5,847 nucleotides of DNA. It comes from JAFGCL01 sp964423835. Lineage in GTDB: Bacteria; Chloroflexota; Dehalococcoidia; UBA2247; RBG-13-53-26. Below, one piece after another: positions 1-4,224 of the stretch (its first letter is position 1; each line of letters opens with the position of its first letter). Both the position numbers and the translations under genes were made by a program. The notes below the pieces were generated by a model, which searched no databases, had not been told where the DNA came from, and saw only the letters and a program-made list of their open reading frames with translations. The DNA lies in assembly GCA_964423835.1 (NCBI GenBank), contig CAYRGJ010000071.1, forward strand, positions 1 to 5,847, given 5' to 3'.

Positions 1-251
1 CTGCGGGGTCTCTTCTCTCTACGTCAACCCCTGCCGACTAACAAGATACAGCAACCCTCTCCAGCGCGGTTTGAGCGTGGATGCGGGCCGGCGGAGACCG
101 TCCCCGACAAGGGAATCGAGCCTCCCACAGCGACTAAGAGGGCGTAGCGCACAGCGTGTTACGCCAAAGGCGCAGAGGGTCAGCGCGCTCGAGTGACGCG
201 GATCCAGGGGGACGTCGCGGCAGCACGGCCGCGGCACGACAGGTGCAAAGG
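1..251. other. No gene seen; upstream region of the Cys-rich gene
   Basis: No coding region can be supported here. One + strand frame is open from position 1 to a TAG at 145-147, but its codons show no preference for G or C in the third position, unlike the real genes in this window, so it does not look like the tail of an upstream gene. A GTG at 156 is in frame with the gene below, but the 156-251 stretch also lacks the codon bias and starts with a rare TTA codon. No clear promoter was found. Confidence 0.5.
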
Positions 252-560
252 ATGGCTGGGACTAGAAGACCATACTTGCGGCATAGCTATCGCTATGAGT
301 ACATGCTGGGGACCACTTTCAAGAGCGTCGGCGGCTACCTCGACCTCTGCTGCCTGAGGAACGCCGACAACGATGACGGCTGCGCCGTCTCCGCCCAGTG
401 TCGCCGGTGGTGGGACAAGAAATGCAACCGCACCCGCCCGGAGCTGTCCGAGGAGGAGATAGTGGCCATCATCGCCCAGTTCGAGGAAGTCCGGGAAGGC
501 TGGCTGCAGAGGAAGGCCCTGCCCGTGCCCGCCCGGGCGCGCCTGCCAGTCAACTGCTAG
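252..560 (+). CDS. Small Cys-rich hypothetical protein (102 aa)
   Basis: I do not recognise this protein. It looks genuinely coding: from about position 309 most codons end in G or C, as in the larger genes. The chosen ATG follows an AGGTG Shine-Dalgarno-like sequence (241-245) at 6 nt spacing. A GTG at 156 (134 aa) and an ATG at 303 (85 aa) are alternative starts; codons between 252 and 302 are less biased, so 303 is a real possibility. The middle holds five cysteines (residues 33, 34, 44, 50, 58) mixed with acidic and aromatic residues (WW at 53-54), which could bind metal or form disulfides. Residues 64-88 look like one charged amphipathic helix beginning LSEEE. The C-terminal tail is Pro/Arg-rich and ends in Cys102. 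There is no signal peptide or membrane segment. An overlapping reverse-strand frame is in codon register with it and is a composition shadow. Confidence 0.6.
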   Translation: MAGTRRPYLRHSYRYEYMLGTTFKSVGGYLDLCCLRNADNDDGCAVSAQCRRWWDKKCNRTRPELSEEEIVAIIAQFEEVREGWLQRKALPVPARARLPVNC

Positions 561-561
561 G

Positions 562-583
562 GCAGCGGCCACCGCCGGGCTGC
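562..583 (+). other. Hairpin just after the Cys-rich gene
   Basis: GCAGC (562-566) pairs with GCTGC (579-583), and GGC (567-569) with GCC (574-576), leaving a 4-nt loop and a GG bulge. It begins 2 nt after the stop codon and may protect or end the transcript. There is no U-tract after it, so it is not a standard intrinsic terminator. Confidence 0.3.
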
Positions 584-629
584 ACGGGCCCCGCTCACCC
601 TCCGGGCGCGGTATGCCCGGGCCGCATAG

Positions 630-693
630 CCTTCGCCGCCGGCATCGGGCCGTGGCCGCACACCCTTCGCCGCCGGCATCGCGCCGCGGCCGC
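630..693 (+). repeat. Two-copy tandem repeat, 34-bp period
   Basis: Segment 630-659 recurs at 664-693 with 28 of 30 bases identical. The first 18 bases of each copy are identical, and the differences are at 648/682 (G/C) and 653/687 (T/C). A much degraded third copy may lie just upstream (about 596-626), sharing a CACCCT start and a GGCCGC-like end. It is non-coding and lies between two genes. Confidence 0.8.
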
Positions 694-782
694 CGGGCCA
701 CTCCGGAACCCCGGTCAGCGGGCCGCGGCTGGTTTGACAGGAGCCCCGGCCAGCGCTCAAACTACTACACCGACTGGGTGGC

Positions 783-795
783 AAAAAAGGGGGGG
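783..795 (+). promoter_or_regulatory. Unusual A6G7 ribosome binding site
   Basis: Six A followed by seven G sit 8 nt before the ATG at 804. The AAGGGG part can serve as a Shine-Dalgarno sequence, and its distance favours ATG 804 over the in-frame ATG 810, which would be 14 nt away. Adjacent homopolymers of this length are prone to length change. Confidence 0.6.
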
Positions 796-803
796 TACTC
801 GCG

Positions 804-1073
804 ATGGGCATGACGGCCTACAATCCTGATGGCACGGTGGCCTCTGTATTCCAGGGCATTGAACGCAGCGGAAATAGGCTGGTCCTGAAGCAACTGGCCC
901 TGGGCCAGGTGCCCATGGATGTCATCATCACGCCGCCGGAGAGCCTCAAGGCGCTGGGCATGGTGAGCCTCGGTCTGCTGACTTTTATCGTGCTCTTCCC
1001 GTATTTCTACTTCAGCTACCGGGGCGAGGAAAAGAAGAGGCCTGCCGCGCCGGCGGCTTCTCCGCCGGCCTGA
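804..1073 (+). CDS. Small single-pass membrane protein (89 aa), unknown function
   Basis: I do not recognise a named family. The N-terminal half (residues 1-48) is polar, with a stretch around 18-45 (IERSGNRLVLK, then a Pro-Met segment and a TPPES turn) that looks like a compact beta-type domain. Residues 49-71 form one strongly hydrophobic segment with an aromatic end (FPYFYF). It is followed by SYRGEEKKR and an Ala/Pro-rich tail. The positive cluster after the span predicts, by the positive-inside rule, an outside N-terminus and a cytoplasmic C-terminus. There is no cleavable signal peptide. Codons are strongly GC-ending and the start has a good ribosome binding site. It ends 112 nt before the rhomboid gene on the same strand, so the two could be co-transcribed, although an extended -10 element lies between them. 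Confidence 0.75.
   Translation: MGMTAYNPDGTVASVFQGIERSGNRLVLKQLALGQVPMDVIITPPESLKALGMVSLGLLTFIVLFPYFYFSYRGEEKKRPAAPAASPPA
1049..1069 (+). other. Hairpin in the 3' end of the membrane protein gene
   Basis: GCCGGCGG (1049-1056) is perfectly complementary to CCGCCGGC (1062-1069) around a CTTCT loop, an 8-bp all-GC stem ending 2 nt before the TGA. It encodes the Ala/Pro-rich tail. No U-tract follows, so a terminator role is uncertain. Confidence 0.35.
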
Positions 1074-1103
1074 CCCGGCAGAGAGCGCGAGGGCTGGCCG
1101 CCG

Positions 1104-1112
1104 TGGTATACT
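1104..1112 (+). promoter_or_regulatory. Extended -10 promoter element upstream of the rhomboid gene
   Basis: TG (1104-1105), one base, then TATACT (1107-1112) is an extended -10 element with 5 of 6 matches to TATAAT. No recognisable -35 lies 16-18 bp upstream, as is common for extended -10 promoters. A start near 1119 would place a GC hairpin at the very 5' end of the rhomboid mRNA, with a leader of about 65 nt. Confidence 0.4.
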
Positions 1113-1117
1113 GGCGT

Positions 1118-1138
1118 CCGGGCGGCCGCGCCGCCCGG
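1118..1138 (+). other. Perfect 9-bp hairpin between the membrane protein and rhomboid genes
   Basis: CCGGGCGGC (1118-1126) pairs perfectly with GCCGCCCGG (1130-1138) around a 3-nt loop, followed by CTTTG. It could be a weak terminator of the upstream gene, though it has only three T, or a 5' stabilising hairpin on a transcript starting at the extended -10 element. It also precedes the alternative TTG start (1141) of the rhomboid frame. Confidence 0.45.
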
Positions 1139-1185
1139 CTTTGACCGGCAGGGGCCGGAACGCTGTAGCCACACCGCGAGACTGG

Positions 1186-1800
1186 ATGAGAGACTACCGC
1201 CGCCCGAATCCGACCGGCGTCCTGATCATCATGCTGATCAACGTCGTGGTCTTCATTTTCGCCCGCCTCCGGCCCGAGTCCGTGTTCGATGTCCTCCACT
1301 TCGACCTGCAGCCGAGCCTCTTTGCCAGCCACCCCTGGTCCATAATCACCAACTGCTTCGTGCATTACGACTTCTACCACATCCTGGCCAACATGGTGAC
1401 CCTCTACTTCTTCGGCACCTACCTGACCATGCTGGTGGGCGAGGCCAAGTTCCTGGCCACCTACCTCATCGGCGGGCTGGCGGGCAGCCTGGCCTACCTC
1501 CTCTGGGCGCTCTACACGCCGTGGGGCGATCCCTATGTCTCCGCTATCGGGGCCTCCGGAGCCGTCTTCGCCGTCGGCGGGGCCCTGGCCATCCTCCAGC
1601 CCAACCTGAAGGTGCTGCTGTTCTTCGTCATCCCCATGCCCCTGTGGGTGGCGGTCATCGGCGGATTCGTGCTGATGACCGTCCTTTCCGCCAGCCTCAG
1701 CATCGCCTGGGAAGCCCACCTCGGCGGCCTGCTGGTGGGCCTGGGCGCCGGGCTCCTGTTCCGGCGGCGGCCCCGGCCGCGTGACCGCTACCTGCTGTAG
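1186..1800 (+). CDS. Rhomboid family intramembrane serine protease (204 aa)
   Basis: This is a membrane-embedded serine protease that cleaves transmembrane segments of other proteins using a Ser/His dyad. Numbered from this ATG, the catalytic motifs are complete: GASG with Ser124 (residues 122-125), and AHLGGLLVG with His178. The conserved His60-x4-His65-x3-Asn69 in the second helix matches the spacing known from GlpG, and the first loop has the usual PW-x-IIT-x-x-F pattern before it. About six hydrophobic spans can be seen: residues 11-27, 66-85, 89-108, 120-137, 142-168 and 172-191. The tail is Arg-rich and cytoplasmic (RRRPRPRDR). There is no extra soluble domain, so it is the compact bacterial six-span form. 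The frame extends upstream to TTG 1141 (219 aa), but ATG 1186 gives a typical short N-terminus; neither start has a strong Shine-Dalgarno sequence. The substrate is unknown; the single-span protein upstream is a possible partner. Confidence 0.95.
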   Translation: MRDYRRPNPTGVLIIMLINVVVFIFARLRPESVFDVLHFDLQPSLFASHPWSIITNCFVHYDFYHILANMVTLYFFGTYLTMLVGEAKFLATYLIGGLAGSLAYLLWALYTPWGDPYVSAIGASGAVFAVGGALAILQPNLKVLLFFVIPMPLWVAVIGGFVLMTVLSASLSIAWEAHLGGLLVGLGAGLLFRRRPRPRDRYLL

Positions 1801-1951
1801 GCCCGGACCGCTTCCACTTGCTGAACACAGTCTTCGTCCTCGCCGCCCGGGCGCTATGGTGAGTCTGGTCCGCCCCCGGCGGTGGCCGCGCCGCACACAC
1901 TGAACGCCTGATGTCGTAGTCGTAGAGCACCTGGCATAATCGCAGTCGAAG

Positions 1952-1980
1952 TTGACAGCCTTCGGGGCCGGCCCTATATT
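1952..1980 (+). promoter_or_regulatory. Consensus sigma-70 promoter P1
   Basis: TTGACA (1952-1957) is a perfect -35, followed by exactly 17 bp and TATATT (1975-1980), 5 of 6 matches to the -10 consensus. The start would be near 1987. There is no good ORF directly downstream, so it would make a long (about 530 nt) leader for the oxidoreductase operon or a separate small RNA. Confidence 0.7.
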
Positions 1981-2003
1981 CCTGGCGAATTCCCACGGCC
2001 AGG
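1981..2003. promoter_or_regulatory. Dyad at the P1 start site, possible operator
   Basis: CCTGGC (1981-1986) and GCCAGG (1998-2003) form a perfect 6-bp inverted repeat around 11 bp. It begins directly after the P1 -10 and spans the predicted start near 1987, the position of a repressor operator. The left arm would not be in the RNA, so a DNA-binding role is more likely than a hairpin. Arms this short can occur by chance. Confidence 0.25.
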
Positions 2004-2175
2004 CAAAGGTTCCCGCCGGGATAGATCCGGGAGGATTCGAGTCGCAGATGGACCCAACGGTCCCGATCAAGGTCATGATCACGCTGTGAGCCAGCGCCCC
2101 GTTGCCGGCCTCCTGCCGTTGGCACAGCCTGCCGCCAGCTCCCGCGGGCCGCGGAACCGAAGCCCCAAAACCGAC

Positions 2176-2204
2176 TTGACAACCTCCCCGGTACTTGTTA
2201 TATT
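2176..2204 (+). promoter_or_regulatory. Consensus sigma-70 promoter P2 of the oxidoreductase operon
   Basis: TTGACA (2176-2181), a 17-bp spacer and TATATT (2199-2204), with TG at 2196-2197 that also makes it an extended -10. The hexamers and spacing are identical to P1. The predicted start is near 2211, giving a leader of about 310 nt before the ATG at 2521. It is the strongest promoter match in the window and lies in a locally AT-richer patch. Confidence 0.8.
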
Positions 2205-2210
2205 CACAAC

Positions 2211-2520
2211 ACTTGGTAGTCTGGCAATACTCGCAGAGTTACAAATAGTTTGCGGCTACCTAAGTAGGGTGGGGGTCCGGCAACTGCAGGCCGGCAGTTA
2301 CCTCGGCGCGCATCGGGTTCGGCACTACTGCCTCCGCGCGGGCCGCGGGTCTTCCAGCAGACATGCAGTTGGCATTTCACTGACCCGATGGCCGCCCCAT
2401 CCGGCGGCGATCGGTCTTAAGGGGGGGTAAACGAGCGATCTTCTCATCATCTTCATTCATGCCGGAGGCTCAGCATAGACCATACAGGCGGGGGCCTGAT
2501 TAGGAGGAGAGGAGACTAGC
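2211..2520 (+). ncRNA. Candidate structured 5' leader RNA of the oxidoreductase operon
   Basis: This stretch between P2 and the first oxidoreductase gene has no credible coding frame but many complementary segments. Stem A: 2215-2221 with 2254-2260 (7 bp, one G-U), competing with CTAC/GTAG at 2256-2259/2264-2267. Stem B: 2282-2287 with 2294-2299 (AACTGC/GCAGTT), extended across a bulge by 2272-2276/2300-2304. Long-range helix: 2311-2318 with 2383-2390 (8 bp, CATCGGGT/ACCCGATG), able to enclose ACTGC/GCAGT (2327-2331/2365-2369) and CCGCG/CGCGG (2334-2338/2344-2348). Stem C: 2385-2396 with 2403-2414 (11 of 12 pairs), which cannot coexist with the long-range helix. GGCAGT (2293-2298) can also pair with ACTGCC (2327-2332) instead of stem B. 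I recognised none of the common riboswitch cores, and no U-tract follows stem C, so control of translation is likelier than transcription termination. No folding energies were computed. Confidence 0.45.
2502..2515 (+). promoter_or_regulatory. Strong double Shine-Dalgarno sequence
   Basis: AGGAGGAGAGGAGA offers two Shine-Dalgarno registers, AGGAGG (13 nt from the ATG) and GGAG at 2511-2514 (6 nt), fixing the start at 2521. A pyrimidine tract upstream, TCTTCTC (2439-2445), can pair with GAGGAGA at 2504-2510 or 2509-2515 (six Watson-Crick pairs and one G-U) and might mask it. Confidence 0.8.
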
Positions 2521-4209
2521 ATGCCGAAAGACGAGAGATACGACTTTGTTATCGTCGGTGGCGGGCCCAACGGGGTGACCCTGGCCGCCTACCTGGCCAA
2601 GAGCGGGCAGAGCGTCTGCGTCCTGGAGGAGCGCCCCGAGGCCGGCGGCGCCTGCGAGAACACGGAGCCCATAGCCGGGGTGAAGATCAACCCCCACGCC
2701 ATCATGATCTACGGATCGTCGGCGCCCGGCTACGACCAGCTGGAGCTGTGGAAGTACGGCTGGCGGGTCGGCGAAGGGGAGATGGGCGACCTGATGGCGG
2801 ACGCGGACCGCGGCGTGGCCGTCAGCAACGGCATGTCGCCGCTCACGGAGAAGGACAAGATGGGCTTTGCCAAGATGGCCGGCCTGCTTGGCTCCCCGGC
2901 GTTCACCCAGGAGCTGCTCCGCTCCGTCTTCTGGACCCCGCCCCACCCCCCCGAGATAGAGGTGGACATAAACAACATCCCCTACATGCAGGTCTACAAG
3001 AAGCACCAGCCGGACGTGTGGACCGAGGAGATGCTGGACTACGACATGTTCGACCTGATGGACCAGCACCTGGAGAGCGAGCCCTGGAAGGTGCAGCAGG
3101 CCGTGGTGGCCTGGTATTCGGGCGCGGCGGGCCACTGGAAGGGGGTGGCGGTGCCGGCCTGGTGCTGCGCCATCACCCTGCTGATCCTGGGCCGCATGCG
3201 GCCGCCGCGCGGGGGCATGCATGACTACTTCCATGCGGTGCTGCGCTGCGCGCTGGCGCACGGGGCCACCATCCGCACCTGCTGCCCGGTGGACGAGATC
3301 ATCATCAATGACGGCGTGGCCGTGGGCGTGCGGCTGAGAGAGACGGCCACCCAGGCGTCGAAGAAGATCTGGGCCAAGAAGGCCGTCATCAGCGACGTGG
3401 ATGTGCGGCAGACCTTCAACAAACTGGTGGGGAAGAACCACTGCGACCAGGGGCTGCTGCAGAAGGTCAACGACATCAGCCTCAAGGGCGGCAGCATCTT
3501 CAACTTCCACTTCTACACCAGAGAGAGGCTGAAGCCCCGGAAGCCCTGGGCCGACAAGGGATTCGTGGGCGGCGGTTACCCCCAGGACTCCCGGGAGCTC
3601 TACTACGACCACGTGGCTGACGTGGACGGCTGGCGGGGCAACCCCCGGATGCCACCCGAGAGGACCCTGTGGCTCTCCACGCCCTACGTCCGCTTCGAGC
3701 CCACTGACAAGCAGGTCACCCGGCCGGAGGGGCACATCATGTCCCCGGTCTACTACCTGGTGCCTCCGCCGGAGTACCACGTGGACGGGCCGGACGCCAT
3801 CAACAAGATCAAGGACCAGCTCACCCAGCACATCATAAAGTCCATGAGCCTGGTCTACGAGAACCTCAACTCCGACAACATCATCAAGATGTGGACCAAC
3901 AGCCCCTATGACTCCGAGTTCCGCAACACCGGCCTCATCGGGGGCACCTGGTGCGGCACCCGGCACTGCAACGACCAGTGGGCGGAGAACCGCCCGGTGC
4001 CGGAGCTGGCCCGCTACAAGACGCCGATAGACGGCCTCTACCTGTGCAACCAGACATCCTGCCATCCCGGCGGACTCTTCCTGCAGGCCATCCCCTACAA
4101 CCTGATGCACATCCTGATCGAGGACGGCCTGGTTGAGCCGGGCCCGTGGTGGTACTCGGCGCCGTACTACATACCGGCGCCGGGCAAGAAATCGGCGAAG
4201 CGGCCTTAA
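2521..4209 (+). CDS. FAD-dependent oxidoreductase, phytoene desaturase (CrtI)-like, first of pair (562 aa)
   Basis: This is a flavoprotein of the CrtI/amine oxidase-type superfamily, whose members desaturate, saturate or isomerise hydrophobic substrates such as carotenoids and retinoids. The substrate here cannot be read from sequence. Residues 8-44 form the N-terminal beta-alpha-beta FAD site: IVGGGPNG (11-18), the acidic residue after strand 2 in VLEERPEAGG (34-43). The middle (about 60-235) is the substrate-binding part. Residues 230-300 return to the FAD fold, with the GGMHDYFHAVLRCALAHGA helix. The closing motif is GLYLCNQTSCHPGGLF (505-520), where CN-QTS replaces the usual CGAST-like sequence, so FAD contacts or activity may differ from its neighbour. 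Double cysteines occur at 215-216 and 254-255. There is no signal peptide or membrane span. The tail is aromatic (PWWYSAPYYIP, 542-552). It begins after a strong Shine-Dalgarno sequence and is followed 15 bp later by its paralogue. Confidence 0.93.
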   Translation: MPKDERYDFVIVGGGPNGVTLAAYLAKSGQSVCVLEERPEAGGACENTEPIAGVKINPHAIMIYGSSAPGYDQLELWKYGWRVGEGEMGDLMADADRGVAVSNGMSPLTEKDKMGFAKMAGLLGSPAFTQELLRSVFWTPPHPPEIEVDINNIPYMQVYKKHQPDVWTEEMLDYDMFDLMDQHLESEPWKVQQAVVAWYSGAAGHWKGVAVPAWCCAITLLILGRMRPPRGGMHDYFHAVLRCALAHGATIRTCCPVDEIIINDGVAVGVRLRETATQASKKIWAKKAVISDVDVRQTFNKLVGKNHCDQGLLQKVNDISLKGGSIFNFHFYTRERLKPRKPWADKGFVGGGYPQDSRELYYDHVADVDGWRGNPRMPPERTLWLSTPYVRFEPTDKQVTRPEGHIMSPVYYLVPPPEYHVDGPDAINKIKDQLTQHIIKSMSLVYENLNSDNIIKMWTNSPYDSEFRNTGLIGGTWCGTRHCNDQWAENRPVPELARYKTPIDGLYLCNQTSCHPGGLFLQAIPYNLMHILIEDGLVEPGPWWYSAPYYIPAPGKKSAKRP

Positions 4210-4224
4210 GGAAGGAGAACTGAG

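Larger units (their letters stand above)
561..803. other. Very GC-rich intergenic stretch
   Basis: This gap has no gene that I can support. It contains a hairpin after the preceding stop, an 8-bp palindrome GCCCGGGC (615-622), a 34-bp-period tandem duplication (630-693), a lone TTGACA (734-739) without a convincing -10 partner (the best 17-bp match is TCAAAC at 757-762), and the A6G7 tract that serves as ribosome binding site for the next gene. Open frames across it are Arg/Pro/Ala-rich, as expected from sequence made mainly of G and C. Confidence 0.6.
1801..2175. other. Intergenic region with promoter signals, no supported gene
   Basis: No gene can be supported after the rhomboid stop. It contains a small GC hairpin CCGCC/GGCGG (1870-1882), an extended -10-like TG-G-CATAAT (1932-1940), a full consensus promoter (1952-1980) with a dyad at its start site, another CCGCG/CGCGG hairpin (2142-2154) and a 13-codon ORF (2048-2089) preceded by GGGAGG at 13 nt, too far for a confident start. 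A reverse-strand frame from 2082 gives a fairly protein-like 60 residues but lacks a ribosome binding site and clear codon bias. Confidence 0.5.

Noticed and set aside
1..147. Open + strand frame at the left edge as the end of a truncated gene
   Set aside because: It has only 48 codons, near-random third positions and no recognisable motif; an open stretch of this length is expected by chance in GC-rich DNA.
180..701. Reverse-strand frame of 173 codons over the Cys-rich gene
   Set aside because: It is in codon register with the sense gene, so it is a composition shadow, and it runs on into the GC-rich tandem repeat.
734..762. TTGACA as a promoter for the small membrane protein gene
   Set aside because: The hexamer at the proper spacing is TCAAAC, only half matching the -10 consensus, and neighbouring spacings are no better.
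2024..2047. GGATTCGAGTC, resembling a tRNA T-loop
   Set aside because: The flanking 5-nt arms do not pair and no acceptor, D or anticodon stems can be laid out around it.
1012..2082. Reverse-strand frame of 356 codons across the rhomboid gene and downstream gap
   Set aside because: Most of it mirrors the rhomboid gene. The first 60 or so residues (2082 to about 1890) look oddly protein-like, but the start is a GTG with no Shine-Dalgarno sequence and codon bias is weak. At best it is an old gene remnant.
2262..2290. AGGGTGG followed by a GTCCGG sequence, resembling a T-box core
   Set aside because: The ACCGCG part is missing, only about 55 nt separate it from the P2 start (no room for a specifier stem I), and the downstream genes are not amino-acid related.
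2086..2430. Forward 114-codon frame in the region before the oxidoreductases
   Set aside because: It starts at GTG without a ribosome site, runs straight through promoter P2 and the structured leader, and has no third-position GC bias.
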